A stretch of 64,000 nt of DNA from Tenrec ecaudatus (GCF_050624435.1 NC_134535.1:126963731-127027730); one strand, 5' to 3'; positions 25,501-34,678 are shown, counted from the stretch's first letter. The notes: generated from the sequence alone by a model not told the origin. Numbers and translations: made by a program.

Positions 25501-28500
25501 TTGTTCCATTCAGGTCACCACCTGGATAAACGTGACCCCAGCAAACCGACATTCTGCTGAGTCTTACTGTAAACTCATGACCACTGGCCTCAAATGGGCC
25601 CTTAGTATTTTCTGGTAAGTTCACTACAAATTCACAGGTATATGAACTTTCCTTTGCCCAAACCATCTCTAAGACTTTGCTTCCTATTTCACTGGGAAAA
25701 CAGAAGCCAACAGAAGAGAACTAACTTCTAATTGGTTCCTAGCTCTGTACACCATGCATCTGGCCTTCCCGCTATGATGCTACAGTTGCCTCCTCTGAGC
25801 ACCATTTCACACCGTCTCTTACCTATTGAAGAACTGTGCTCCAACAGCTGTCCCCTCTTCCTCCCGCATCACCAGCGTCTCATAGCATCCTTCAACACAT
25901 ACACAGGTGTAGCAACAGGGAGCCCTGGTGGCAGCGTGGTTATGAATTCGTTGGGCAGTGGTCTGCAAGGTCAGCAGCCTGAAACCACCAGCAGCACTGA
26001 GGGAGAAAGACAGGACTTTCTCCTCCTGTAAAGAGTTTCAGTCTCGGAAACCACAGGGGCAGTTGTGCCTTTTCTGACGGGATTGCTATAAGCCAATATT
26101 GACCCGATGGCAGTGAGCTTGGTTTTTTAGGAGATGGAAACAACAGCCAAAAAATCCTCCCTTGACCCAAGCTCCCTCTCTAGCTAACATCCTACTTTAC
26201 TGCTAATTCCTTTAGAAAAAAGTTTATTAGCATATAATTCATGTATCATACAATTTAAAAGTTCAATCATATTAATAAGAGTCGTATACAATCATCACCA
26301 CAATCAATTGTAGAACATTTTCTTCTTTCTTGTTATCAGCTATTTCCCAACTTCTGCCACACCCCATCTAGTTACTGTCTCTGTAGATTTACCTATCCTA
26401 GATTTCATAATCAGAAAAACATACAAACACCTAACAATAAAGTAAAACAGAAAAAAAAAGCAAACCAGAAAAGAAAGCAGAGTATCTTAAAACCCAGACA
26501 AATTTAAAATGGGTCACAAAATGGAGATTCAGTTATTACACTGTAACCTAACTACGTCTTTCATAATTGCTGTTATAATGCTGTCTGATAACATGGCTAT
26601 TCATAGCCCTGAACCATGGTCAGAGGGGTTCACTGGAGGCTCACTCCACACGCGGACGCTGCAAATGGATTCTGGCCTTCTACTGTCATCCATCAAACCC
26701 AAACTCACTGCCATGCGTGGATGCCAACTCATAGTGAGTCCCTCGTGGGCTTCCAAGGCTGAGACCGTTTACGTGTGTAGAAAGTCCCATCTTTCTCCTG
26801 CAGAGTGGCTGCGACGTTTCAAACTGCCAGCCATGCAGATGGCAGCTAACCATGTAAGCACAGGCTTCTATAAACCAGGTGTCCGCCATGTAAGCTCTGA
26901 TAACATTTCCTCCTTTGGACTTAGATTTCTTTATTTACAGTCCTTGGATCACAGGCTGCTGTGCTTCCTTCATGTGGGCTTGGTGGATGCCTCCCTTGGA
27001 TGGCTGCTTGTTTGAAGATAAGCCCAGGCACTGTTCTTCTCACTAACTGGGCATCATCTGGTTTCTTCCCCACACTTTGCTACGGCACCCATATCTTCAG
27101 TGATCTCTTCATGAGGGTGAGCACCAAGCAGGACCATATCATAAAAACGAACTGTCCTTAGATTGGGGCTGAAATTCAGTGAGTCCAAAATTCATTCACA
27201 TATCTTTGGTTTACATGTTCCTAACTCAACTTAGAGATTTCACTATCATTTAATGTTAGAGAACATTTTCGATCATGCCCCTGGGGCACTAGGTAATTCT
27301 ATTGATAGCGTCACTAATTTGGCCAATGGTATGGAATTGAAAACATTTGGAGAAAAGGAAATCAAAAGGTCAGCTACGAAGATGATTCGTTGACTTTTAC
27401 AGTTTAAACTCAAGTGACTGGATGCTACTTACATAACAACAAGGTTATGTAACAACAGGGCAAAACTTTCAGTAATATTCATTCACAACAGCAAAACCAT
27501 GCCGACTAGATTAGTACGTGTCATGATAAAGAAATGAAGGGCATTAAAATAGTATGCGGTAGTCCCGGAGCACCATTCACTGGGCACCCTCAAGGCAAGA
27601 GATCCAACCGAAGTCCAGGGACAGCCAGTGCTATCTACACCCTTGGGATAGCAGTCATCTGCTTCTTCTCACACTAGGCAATTTCAGCCTTAAGTCAAAG
27701 GATGACAGTTGAGTTTGAAGTAAAGACCCGTTTCCACATCAAGTGCTTCTGGTGTAGCCTATGAAAGCTGTGTGCCTCAGAAGAACCGAGTTTAAAACCC
27801 CAGTAGCCTGGAGCACACGGCCTGCGCCACCAAGGGCTGGGGTACAACTTAGGTCAAGTGTTCAAATGAGAACACAATACTGGGCGTATTCCCCTTAGGC
27901 TCCAGGTAATTACTGTTAAGCAATTTTTCCCTTTCCAAGGAGAGGTTGCTCTTCCCCGTTTTTTCTACCAACAGAAATGTAATCCTCTTCTCTGGGGCAT
28001 ATGCTCCACGCCCTAAAATCTGGACTTGACTTTCCAGTAAGGTTCCCTGATCACTCTGGTACGAGTGTCTATCGATTTAGGGTGACCTTAGCAATTTTAT
28101 ATGGCAGCAACTGAATGGTCTTTTACTTCTCTATCTTGAAAACCCACTCCCAAGCTCAGGTGAGATCTCCATCGAGGTAGTTGTTAAGACGTACATATAG
28201 AGGCGGCAATACAAGGTTCATAGGCACTAGGGAGGCACTCTACTGTGTAGCTTGGGACCCCAGGTTAGATGATTATATGACCTCAGAGCAGAAGCCTGCC
28301 TTCGCCTAGGTGTTTATCCTGACAGTAGTAGACCCATGCTAACTCACTCAGCATAGTGGGTTCCTGGTCCCTCCATGTCAAGAGGTGTTTCTTGGTTTTA
28401 TCAATAGTTTTCAGGATGCATAGTATCCCATTGTGTGAATGTACGTGGGTTTCTTTATCCATTCTTCTACTGAAGGCCCTTTGTGCTGTTTCCAGTTTCT

Positions 28501-31500
28501 TGCTATTGTGAACTGTGGTGCAATGCACATGGGAGAGCAGACGTCTGTCCGTGTTGTCTCCTATTTCTTTGGGGTATTTATATCCCAGCAAAGGAATTCC
28601 TGGGTCATATGGTATTTCTCCTGCCAGTAGTTTTCGGTAATTACCCTATAGTTTCCCACAACGGTTTTCCTATTTACAAGTCCACCAGCAGAGCATAAGT
28701 TTTCTAATCGCTCCCTACCCTGTCCAGCAAGTATTGTTCCGGTTTTGCCCCCTCTAAATTGGGCTCTCCTGGTGGGTGTAAGATGCTAGCTCGGTGTTTT
28801 GATTTGTGTCTCCCGGATGGCTTCCCTGCGTCTACACTCACTGTTTCCAGTGTCTCTCCTCTTCCCTTTTTCACTGAGCTCCCTCATTCAGGCGGTCGCC
28901 TCACCACTCCTGTGCAGCGGCTTTTATCAAGGCCCAATCCGTAGTTAATTCAGCCCTTACTTGCCCTACGAGCTAAACTGATAGTTGACCACTGCTCTTT
29001 TGAAATGTTCGTTATCTTGCTTCCAGTTAGCCCTTCCTTTGGCTTTCTGTCCCAGTGATTGCTCCTTAGCTGTTCCAATGTGGTACTGCTTTGAGTTGTC
29101 AACGCTAAATGGCTTCCCCTTCTCCGTCTACACACCGGACACCAAGTCTCAATGTCTTCAGTTGGCACCTCTCCCCTGAACTCCACACGCACACAACCAC
29201 CAGTCTAAACAGGCTTCTCTCATATTGTTTCCCATCTCCGGAAACGGCACCTCCGTTCTCCTAGTTTCTTAGGTCAGAAAACTACCTCAGATTCTATATC
29301 TAATGCTACCCTGATCTGTCAGCAATCTTGTAGTTATACTTTCACAACATACTTGGAACTTTACTTTTTTATTGACACCTCCAATGGTATCACTCTCTTC
29401 CAATCAACTGAAATTATTGTATCAGCCCCTAACTAATCTCCTGCTTTTTGGTTGCTCTTTACTTACGCCGGCGCTCAGAGTCCTGGGGGCTTCGTGGTTA
29501 TGCATTCCAAGTCCCACAGGTCAGCAGTTAGAAACCACCAGCTGCCCCACACAAGAAAAATGGGGGTTTCATCTCCTAAAATGAGTTACCATCACGGATA
29601 CCCACAGGAGCAGGCAGTTCTACCCTGTCCTACAGGGTCACTACAGACTCGATGGCAGTGAATGAGTCGTCTGTGTTCACAGTAGACAGGCACACTTGTA
29701 AATTGTCAGACCACAATTTTCTGAGCTCAAAGTTCATTAAGCTCACTCATGCTGAAATTAAGTCCTTACTATGACCTCTGAGGCTCTAAATTGAGGCTTC
29801 TCGAGTTTGAGTGTGCATCCAAATTACCGAGGGAGTTTCTTAAAACACGGCTTTTTCTGATAGTAGTTCTGGTATGCGCTTTCTATTTCTGGCGAGTTCT
29901 CAGCTCTGGTTTGGGGAAGAATACAGTGATGTACACCGCCAGTGGGGCGCTGAGTCCAACCACCTTGGCATTTCCCCTTCTCAGAGCCTTTCACCAGCTT
30001 TCTGTCTCCCCGAAGTGTCTTTGCCCGAGAACCTGCAGAGCTAACATCCTCAAGGTCCAGGTTCAAATGTCACTTATCAGCAAGGCTTCTCAGATAACCA
30101 ACACAAATGACACTCCTCCCCCCAGCACATCCTGTCTTACTTTGCATTACTCTTCTCCTTGGCACTGACGTGCTCCTGATTTACTTATTTGTGAGTGCCT
30201 TGTTGAGAGAGAGGACTTTGTCCATTTGGCTGTTTTGCTTAGTGCTGTACCCCCAGTGCCCAGACCACAATTTGTGTCCGGCCCATAGCAGATGGTCAGT
30301 CAACACTTACGCAAAGAATTAACTGATTTAACCTTGTATATTCATAGAACTTGCATTTAGACTTCTAAGCATCAAAATCTTCAGAGAAACAAGTCAAACT
30401 CAGAGGAGACCAAGAGATGGGTAGAACTCCCAAGACTGTGGCCCTTCAGCACCCTGTAGTTGAAAACTAAACAGTCTCATTGGTCAATTTTCAGCCAACA
30501 AATAGGTGCCTTGAGACTGAAATCTTCAACCTGTCATCAGTTGCTGAGCATGTCAACCGTTTATTCCATCCAAGGGCCCCAAGAGGCGATAAGCTAGAAT
30601 CATCTCAACAAGCTTCAATTAGAACCAAGCCTCCCTTAAGGATAAACGTAGCTATTATGTCTGTCATTACAGATGAGGAAACTGAGGCACAGAGAGTGCA
30701 AGAACTTTGTCCAAGGTAGAGGTAGTAGCGCCAGGATCCAAATCAAGGCAATCTGGCTTCTTAATCTTTCCTCCAGCTACTTTTCCTAAGCAACCTGAAA
30801 TGAAGACCATTCCCAACAAGCACAGCGACATCATCGGTCTTGTTGGCAATGGAGGAGTTATTCTTGCTCCCTGACAGGTTTTGGTGGATCAGAGCTGATT
30901 TGCAGCTCCCTGTGTCGTTTCTCCCATTGTTGAACACTCTTGCAAACAAGACATCCTGACGTCAGAAAAGTGTTTACCTGCAATTGGTCAAGCTCCAGAC
31001 AACCTGAACAACCTCTATGAAATCCGTAAGGACTTAGTGTGGTGTACAGTACAGGGTAGAGAACAATCCAGGGGGCTACAAAAGCAGATACACACTTTAT
31101 CCTGGATTAGGGGCTCTAGTTTTAATACTTTTATTTGCCAGAGGGGCACTCAATAATCCCCCCCTTAAAAAGGGGGCAACAGACCAAGTAAGTTTGGGAA
31201 CCTGTGAACTCAACTTCCTTCTCCGCCCAGCCAAAGGGAAATCACATACATCAATATTATTTAACTTAATGAATTATCTCAAGGAAGGTAGTATTCTTCA
31301 TAGCAGATAACTATGCACCATGTTCCTGGCCCTCGGTGAGCTTAATGGTGGAGAACAGTTAGGCAATGGGACTGTGGTTTTGACATGTGAGCCATGGTGA
31401 CAGTTCTGTAGTCTTACCTTTCAGCTGTGATGCAAGATGTCTGACCGGCAGCACCTCTTGTACAACATACTGATTCACCCCTCCACTTTTCAACAGCTCC

Positions 31501-31544
31501 TCCAAAGATAAGGGAAGACGGAACTCACAGAGCTGCGGAGGCAT
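4811..31544 (-). CDS. NCAPD2: NCAPD2, condensin I complex subunit D2 (31 coding exons)
   Basis: The conceptual protein aligns end to end with human NCAPD2 (CAP-D2, CNAP1) as I recall it. I place 31 coding exons whose lengths sum to 4,185 nt (1,394 codons plus stop; human 1,401 aa). Phases agree at every junction and all splice sites are GT–AG except one GC–AG. The product is the HEAT-repeat subunit of condensin I, which binds the NCAPH kleisin and works with SMC2/SMC4 to compact mitotic chromosomes. The N-terminal region starts MPPQLCEFRLPLSLEELLKS. HEAT-type helices fill the middle. The C-terminal tail is basic (ASKRKPK) and keeps TP sites near residues 1332, 1377 and 1382, matching the CDK-type sites of the human protein. 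The start is the first ATG of exon 2, with A at −3. No frameshift or internal stop was seen, so it looks functional. Neighbour MRPL51 is divergent. Confidence 0.97.
8137..12968 (-). CDS. NCAPD2: NCAPD2 exons 14–22
   Basis: Exon 14 is 12844–12968 (ESEPFSQVEPEESEE). Exon 15 is 12141–12365; its acceptor at 12367–12366 was chosen because closer AGs break the frame, and it reads into NEELVKQQMLVQYLQDAYSF. Exon 16 is 11375–11549 (VVQEVIEFFVTVSQFGVPQA). Exon 17 is 11016–11100 (SLLLVDASIGTIQCLEEI). Exon 18 is 9489–9622 (VCEFVQKDELRPAVTQLLWE). Exon 19 is 9068–9200 (LDTLVHIGLEEKVPQDYQLA). Exon 20 is 8875–8959 (PSLGNRHPPFRLPQEHTLFE). Exon 21 is 8631–8798 (FVLPDPLWIPFKEGAVALIY). Exon 22 is 8137–8306 (MLPTYLLMNLLSLAGDVALQ). 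The start of exon 15 is the least conserved part and carries most of the length difference from human. The rest is strongly conserved HEAT-repeat sequence. Confidence 0.95.
10435..10985 (+). repeat. LINE-2 3′ end split by the MIR
   Basis: Left part 10435–10559 (tgaaatgctctccccatcct; ttcacgaaatccctcaagat), right part 10860–10985 (actgttagttccttgaaaat; acttgttgaatgaattaaa). Typical L2 terminus. Confidence 0.65.
10560..10770 (+). repeat. MIR SINE in NCAPD2 intron 17
   Basis: Core phrases: gcctgggcttgaatcccagt, tttacagctaaccagctgtt, ctgtgcctcagttt, gtaaagtgctaagactggta. Ancient mammalian repeat. Confidence 0.8.
11692..11875 (+). repeat. AfroSINE copy in NCAPD2 intron 15
   Basis: gccgggctgctaaggaaagg, gaagttcaaatccactagct, gttgagtcagaattgactcg, aaggcagtga. 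Antisense to the gene; diverged. Confidence 0.8.
13539..13552 (+). repeat. Poly-G run in NCAPD2 intron 13
   Basis: Fourteen consecutive G on the plus strand, C on the transcribed sense. Prone to length change and assembly error. Confidence 0.9.
14432..17706 (-). CDS. NCAPD2: NCAPD2 exons 7–13
   Basis: Exon 7 is 17579–17706 (SLVTGCCYRLLENPTISHQK). Exon 8 is 17386–17509 (ATVKIIQMLQHFEHLPPVLV). Exon 9 is 16751–16898 (REIGQKCPQELSRDPAGAKG). Exon 10 is 15269–15466 (NYMMRNALLAAMAEMVVQVL). Exon 11 is 14878–15012 (ALPLTRFQTVVALAVGRLAD). Exon 12 is 14689–14776 (LSETDLAGPLQKETQKLQEM). Exon 13 is 14432–14606 (LDPEEEWEAMLPEVTSTLQQ). These are amphipathic HEAT-type helices in the first half of the protein, followed by an acidic linker. 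Exon 8 must use a GC donor (AAG followed by gcgagt at 17385–17380) to stay in frame with exon 9. Every other donor is GT. A LINE tail ends about 50 bp past that GC donor. Confidence 0.95.
17075..17345 (+). mobile_element. LINE 3′ end next to NCAPD2 exon 8
   Basis: Carries agggctcaaatagaaagtaa, gtaagagccccccccccaataaaatg-type tail and an A/C-rich end. It is antisense to NCAPD2 and stops about 40 bp from the exon 8 GC donor. Confidence 0.75.
17990..18745 (-). mobile_element. LINE 3′UTR copy, about 750 bp
   Basis: From the inverted tail (aaaaacattttattagggat, caactcttatcacaatcc) through the pyrimidine-rich block to agatggccgcttgtttacc and aagaccccagacgctatc. In NCAPD2 intron 6, sense to the gene. 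ORF2 is absent. Confidence 0.8.
18780..19060 (+). repeat. LINE-2 fragment in NCAPD2 intron 6
   Basis: cagggctgttacttgcccac, ggtctgggatgctcttcctc, agctctcactcactccgtct. Typical L2 phrases. Confidence 0.65.
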
Positions 31545-31567
31545 CTTTGGCCCTCTGGCTCACAAGG
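19477..31567 (-). CDS. NCAPD2: NCAPD2 exons 2–6 (N-terminal region)
   Basis: Exon 2 is 31418–31567 (26 nt or less of 5′UTR, ATG at 31544–31542, donor after CTGAAAG). Exon 3 is 20866–20941 (AFQAAFRAQGPLAMLEHFD). Exon 4 is 20535–20593 (HFRSVDPGLKEDTLELLIK). Exon 5 is 19875–20056 (VVARHSQELPALLDD; NALKMNCYALIRL). Exon 6 is 19477–19619 (GFNWEEERQPILQLLTQLLQ). Intron 2 is by far the longest, about 10.5 kb, and holds the RPP21 retrocopy and many SINE/LINE copies. The other introns in this block are 0.25–1.1 kb. Codon phases run 1, 2, 1, 0, 2 at the successive exon ends. Together they code for the conserved N-terminal condensin-D2 region that contacts the rest of the complex. Confidence 0.95.
21345..21465 (-). 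repeat. AfroSINE copy in NCAPD2 intron 2
   Basis: ctgccatgagttgatgccaa, gtagcaccgccccgtgggtt, tttctcccatggagcagctg, gtggtttcagactgcc. Partial, just before the RPP21 retrocopy. Confidence 0.75.
21491..22020 (-). pseudogene. RPP21: RPP21 processed pseudogene inside NCAPD2 intron 2
   Basis: An intronless copy of the RNase P/MRP protein subunit p21. ATG is at 22006–22004. The reading runs MAGQV, a stop, then DREAFQRLSILYQAVHCVLA, QALAHFYCHTERTIAKWLVL, and in a second frame KRTLCRGCSSLLVLGLTCTQ and RWTVQTC. It keeps an AATAAA (21518–21523 on the complement) and an A-rich tail (21491–21503). A 10-bp target duplication flanks it (taaactacga at 21481–21490, taaactatga at 22021–22030; 9/10 match), the mark of LINE-driven retroposition. 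The in-frame stop at codon 6 and at least one frameshift make it non-coding. It lies in the sense orientation of NCAPD2, so its poly(A) signal sits in the NCAPD2 pre-mRNA. Confidence 0.92.
22031..24670. other. NCAPD2 intron 2, right of the RPP21 retrocopy
   Basis: Mostly unassigned sequence with an old L1 scrap (23293–23355). The 231-codon ORF at 23197–23892 is T/C-rich, matches no protein known to me and is antisense to NCAPD2, so I do not call it a gene. Confidence 0.5.
23293..23355 (-). mobile_element. Old L1 3′ end fragment
   Basis: aaaaagttttattggcactt, tatcatacaattcaatagtg. Short ancient L1 terminus in NCAPD2 intron 2. Confidence 0.55.
24688..24852 (-). mobile_element. Short LINE 3′ end with 14-bp target duplication
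   Basis: Inverted tail (aaacattttattaggggctc) to gtatcaggtcctcccccc. The perfect duplication aacttgtgtttttc flanks it (24674–24687, 24853–24866). In NCAPD2 intron 2. Confidence 0.82.
24935..25010. mobile_element. Possible mariner MITE fragment
   Basis: acttgtggaaaatctccctc and ttttgaagtacaaca resemble a short mariner-derived MITE. A similar fragment lies at 38783–38850 (ggagcttcaataagtttgtg). Weak. Confidence 0.35.
25918..26135 (+). repeat. AfroSINE copy in NCAPD2 intron 2
   Basis: Full-length: gggagccctggtggcagcgt, ctgaaaccaccagcagcact, cagtctcggaaaccacaggg, acccgatggcagtgagcttg, ggttttttagg tail. Confidence 0.85.
26215..26400 (-). mobile_element. Old L1 3′ end fragment
   Basis: aagtttattagcatataatt, catgtatcatacaatttaaa, cacaatcaattgtagaacat. 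Ancient L1 terminus. Confidence 0.65.
26510..27150 (-). mobile_element. Old LINE 3′UTR region hosting a SINE
   Basis: Phrases ggctgcttgtttgaagataa, tctcactaactgggcatcat, catatcttcagtgatctctt are diverged, inverted forms of the common LINE 3′UTR module. The AfroSINE 26690–26865 interrupts it. Confidence 0.5.
26690..26865 (-). repeat. AfroSINE copy within an older LINE 3′ region
   Basis: aaactcactgccatgcgtgg, tgccaactcatagtgagtcc, gtttcaaactgccagccatg. LINE 3′UTR-like sequence flanks it (26510–26689 and 26866–27150). Confidence 0.75.
28285..28830 (-). mobile_element. L1 ORF2 3′ region fragment in NCAPD2 intron 2
   Basis: Inverted ORF2 phrases: atagtatcccattgtgtgaa, tttctttatccattcttcta, ttgctattgtgaactgtggt, cctgggtcatatggtatttc. 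Diverged L1M/L1MA-type sequence with stops. Confidence 0.8.
29487..29665 (+). repeat. AfroSINE copy in NCAPD2 intron 2
   Basis: cttcgtggttatgcattcca, ggtcagcagttagaaaccac, cctgtcctacagggtcacta, cagactcgatggcagtgaat. Confidence 0.82.
30030..30330 (+). repeat. LINE-2 3′ end in NCAPD2 intron 2
   Basis: gagagaggactttgtccatt, tgctgtacccccagtgccca, gtcagtcaacacttacgcaa. Typical L2 end. Confidence 0.7.
30650..30770 (-). repeat. MIR SINE in NCAPD2 intron 2
   Basis: Inverted core: cattacagatgaggaaactg, aggcacagagagtgcaagaa, gcgccaggatccaaatc. Confidence 0.8.
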
Positions 31568-31734
31568 CTGGAAAGCAAACAGCAGACATGTTGGGGGTCT
31601 ATATCTAAGCACTGCCTTTTACCTGGCTTTATTATTTTCCCCACCTCCAATGTGTAAGGATGCTTTTCAGTCTCATAGAAAGCTAGTAACATTCTTCAAG
31701 GATGCGAGGCACAAGATCAACCCTAGATTAGAAT

Positions 31735-31845
31735 CGAATACTAACTAGTTGGGACTCTCCGGCCTGGTCCCTTAACTTCCTGAGCCTCATCTGTAAAGTG
31801 GGATTACCAATCGGATTACGATACTGCTCTGGAGATCATATCAGT
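31735..31845 (+). repeat. MIR SINE in NCAPD2 intron 1
   Basis: tcccttaacttcctgagcct, catctgtaaagtgggattac. Partial. Confidence 0.7.
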
Positions 31846-31890
31846 CAAGGAGCAAGACAGTGACTTAAGAACTGTAAAATGGCATAAATC

Positions 31891-32075
31891 AAACCAAACC
31901 CATTGTCCTCCAGCGGATCCTAACTTATAGGGATCCCATAGGATTAAGTAGAACCCATATATTATGTTTACAAGGCTGCAAACCTTTATCATAGCAGACT
32001 GCCACGTCTTTCTGCCGCTGAGTCTCTTGGTGGGGTCCAACTGAGAGCTTTAACTACTGTACCACCAGGGCTTGC
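31891..32075 (-). repeat. AfroSINE copy in NCAPD2 intron 1
   Basis: caaaccaaacccattgtcct, ccataggattaagtagaacc, tctttctgccgctgagtctc, gtaccaccagggcttgcatg. Sense to the gene. Confidence 0.8.
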
Positions 32076-32569
32076 ATGTAAAGCAGCTCATCAATGTACA
32101 AAGTGATCAGTATATAGATTTCTCAACCAGCATGAGTTTCTAGGCTCCCCAATGGGGGAAGGTAATAAAACATCTTACTTGCTTATGCTGTGGCAGGCTG
32201 TTATGCTCCCTATTTCATATCTAACTTACCCCTCCCCAAACCTAAGCCCATGGAATGCATCGATGGACACAATAAACAGATGCAATGATTTGGGTTAAGA
32301 GTGGTTATTTTAGTAATTTGTCCAAATTACAAGATTGCGTTGGGGATCTGGTCTAACTTTCTATCACACAGGAACCCCCAACAAATCCCCGCTCCACCTT
32401 TCCGCCTCTCCGATTGCTTAATACCGAGTCTTACTGCCAATCCTCCGATTCTCAGCTGCCCACTGCCCGCTCCACACCTGAGTCGAGCCCCTCACCAACC
32501 GATCCTCCGACTCAGACGATCGGACCTACGTGCAAGGGGCCCGGGAGAACACACACACACTCGGACTGC

Positions 32570-33340
32570 ACAATACTCACCAATCAGCGAGGAAGCTTTC
32601 TAGCGGGCAGAAAACTAACCAATGCCCTCCGGGCGGAAGCAAAAACCCGCCTTTCGATTCGGCGCCGAGCGAGCGAAGCCACAACTGGGAGTTTAAATAT
32701 CAACGGCTATAAAAGGACCAATCGCAACGTTCACTGGAGAAACCGGCCAATCACAGCAGAGGAGGCTGAGCGACGGGCGCGCTGCCAAGGGGCGGGGCCT
32801 AGGGCCCAGCGCTGAGCCCGCCCCTCGGCTCCCCGGAGCTTCACCTCCGGCCGCGCCACGCGGCCTTCAGAGTTGACTCTCCTCCGGGCGGGGCGCGGGA
32901 AGTGGACACTGCTAGGGTCCCAGAACAGTGGCCCACTCAGGGCCCCCCCCTGCAGGGAAGGAGGCAAATCGAGGCTGAGTTCAAAGGCTTGGGCGCTAAT
33001 CCAATTTCCTTCTGCGTTATGTCCGACCGAGTTTCACGTTTCTGCTTCTAAAATGGGCTAAGAACAGAGTTGACGCCCGAAGACGATTAGGCGGCTCCGA
33101 GGAGAAGACTGCGTCCTTGAACACCCCGAAGCTCTAGGCTCCAGGACTCCGCTTTCCCTCACACTTAAGGCCCAAGAAACCAGCAACGGGCGACCTCGCC
33201 GCCAAGCGCCGGCGGGCGGGGCGGCCGGAAGTGCTCGGGCAAGGGAGGCGTGCCGAGCGTTCGCGCGCCGGAAGCTGGTGGAGGGGGCGGGCCCTGCGCC
33301 CGGTGCTTTCTGGGAAAGCCAGGCTCACGATGGCTGCCTC
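32570..33340. promoter_or_regulatory. Bidirectional CpG-rich promoter of NCAPD2 and MRPL51
   Basis: The two genes are divergent, with first exons about 0.6–0.7 kb apart, in a CpG-dense block. On the NCAPD2 side four CCAAT boxes lie on the plus strand (32580, 32619, 32718, 32747), and a TTTAAA lies at 32692–32697. That is the NF-Y plus CHR-like arrangement common in G2/M genes, which suits a condensin gene; the cell-cycle role is inferred. On the MRPL51 side, ETS/NRF-2-like CCGGAAG motifs occur near 33224 and 33268 and a YY1-like GATGGC near 33329, typical of nuclear genes for mitochondrial ribosomes. GC boxes (ggggcggggc) are at about 32788 and 33215. Confidence 0.75.
32581..32690 (-). other. 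NCAPD2: Probable non-coding exon 1 of NCAPD2 (5′UTR)
   Basis: Exon 2 opens with an acceptor upstream of the ATG, so an untranslated first exon is required. On the minus strand a strong donor (gtgagt at 32580–32575) follows ctcgctgattg, inside the CpG-rich region. This gives an exon whose 3′ boundary is 32581. The transcription start is not visible; the upper limit near 32690 is a guess based on the TTTAAA element and CCAAT boxes upstream. Intron 1 (31568–32580) holds a MIR, an AfroSINE and nothing coding. Confidence 0.5.
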
Positions 33341-33464
33341 TGCTCCCTGCCGGGAGTCAGGTCAGCCGTGACACGCTTCTCCTCCTTGTCTGAAGCCTGG
33401 AGGAATTCGCCCGGTCCTACCGTTTGCAGCCGTGCAGTGTGTCCTTGTAGGACAGACGAGAGCA

Positions 33465-34576
33465 ATGGCAGGCGCGCTCCCTTGGGGATTAGGCAGGAGC
33501 CTTTGGGGCTGGGTGCCCTTAGCCTGCAGAACCTTTTCTCTGGGTAAGTAGCTGATGGAGAAAGACGTCCCAAGAACCGCTTTCGCTAGGTGTCTCAGAC
33601 TCATTCTTTCCCCCTCCGCTTCCTTAGGCGTTCCAGGATTGTCCCGCGTAAGAGTCACCCTCCCACCCCCTAAAGTCGTCGATCGTTGGAATGAGAGGAG
33701 GGCCTTGTTCGGGGTGTATGATAACATTGGGATCCTGGGTAAGACTTGACCCCCCCTATGGAACTCACAGTGGCTATTACGCCATCGCGACTCATTTTTT
33801 TTCTAACCCATCCCCCCCGCCCCCGCGCCCGTTTAGTTAATACGGGAACCCAGGTGGTATAGTGGCTACCAGGTACACTGCTAACTAGGTTCAAAACCAC
33901 CAGCCACTCCTCCGGACAAAGAGGAGGCTTTCTAATCCCTAAAGAGTTACAGTGTTGGAGGCTCACAGGGACAGTTCTGTCCTGCTTTCCAGGGTCCGCT
34001 GAGTCGGAATGGATTCGGTGGCAGTGAGTTTGGGGTATTTGCGTGTGTGTTGTAGATAATGATGCTATATTCAACAGTAAGAACAAACAGGTATGTTTAC
34101 GTTCTCGGTCTTCTGCGCTATTTTGAATGCTGAAGTGTTTAATCCAATAGCCCTTTCACTTAGCAAATGAAGAAACCAAAGGACAGATTTAAGTGACTTT
34201 TTTTACCCTCAAAGCTAGTAAATGGCAGTGTCAGAACCTGAACCCCAAGCCGTCTGACTCAGAGTCTTCCCTGGACTCTGTCTTAGTACTAAGGAAGGTA
34301 CAACTGCCTATTAAAGTTTAGCTGGGCCAGGCTGTGTTCTCTTGTCTTGGAACTAATATGCTCTCCCACAATTACACAGGTGACTTTGAGAAACACCCCA
34401 AAGAACTGATCAAGGGCCCCAGATGGCTTCGAGGTTGGAAGGGGAATGAATTGCAACGTTGTATCAGAAAGAGGAAAATGGTTGGGAATCGAATGTACCT
34501 TGATGACCTGCACAAGCTTAACAAACGCATCCGTTACCTTTACAAACATTTTAATCGGCACGGAAAATACCGGTAG
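33465..34576 (+). CDS. MRPL51: MRPL51, mitochondrial large-ribosomal-subunit protein mL51
   Basis: Three coding exons: 33465–33543, 33628–33738 and 34380–34576. They join in frame (phase 1 at both junctions, GT–AG) into 387 nt, so 128 residues plus stop, the same length as the human protein. The N-terminus ([20 protein letters not shown]) is an Arg-containing, acid-free presequence suited to mitochondrial import. The rest matches human MRPL51 closely ([51 protein letters not shown]). It is a structural protein of the 39S subunit in the mitochondrial matrix. Exon 1 probably begins near 33290 with about 170 nt of 5′UTR. Intron 1 is 84 bp; intron 2 (641 bp) carries an AfroSINE and a MIR. No defect was seen. 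NCAPD2 is divergent, and VAMP1 follows on the same strand as in human. Confidence 0.97.
33843..34040 (+). repeat. AfroSINE copy in MRPL51 intron 2
   Basis: gggaacccaggtggtatagt, aaaaccaccagccactcctc, gctgagtcggaatggattcg, gtggcagtgagtttgg. Well preserved. Confidence 0.85.
34140..34265 (-). repeat. MIR SINE in MRPL51 intron 2
   Basis: Inverted MIR: caaatgaagaaaccaaagga, aagctagtaaatggcagtgt, cagaacctgaaccccaag. Confidence 0.72.
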
Positions 34577-34672
34577 AAGAGAAAACGGAACTATGGAAGT
34601 GTACATTTCTATCACCTTGAATAAGGCAATAGTACATTTCTTTATGAAGGAAGAAAGGTGTGTGTTTTCTGC

Positions 34673-34678
34673 AATAAA
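34673..34678 (+). terminator. MRPL51: MRPL51 poly(A) signal AATAAA
   Basis: A canonical AATAAA lies 97 nt after the TAG stop codon and is followed by a GT-rich stretch (ggggttttgtttg). The mRNA 3′ end is expected near 34695. Confidence 0.85.

Noticed and set aside
32706-32715. TATA-like ctataaaagg on the plus strand as the MRPL51 TATA box
   Set aside because: It lies about 600 bp from the MRPL51 exon, and CpG-island promoters of this kind usually lack TATA. On the NCAPD2 strand it does not read as TATA.
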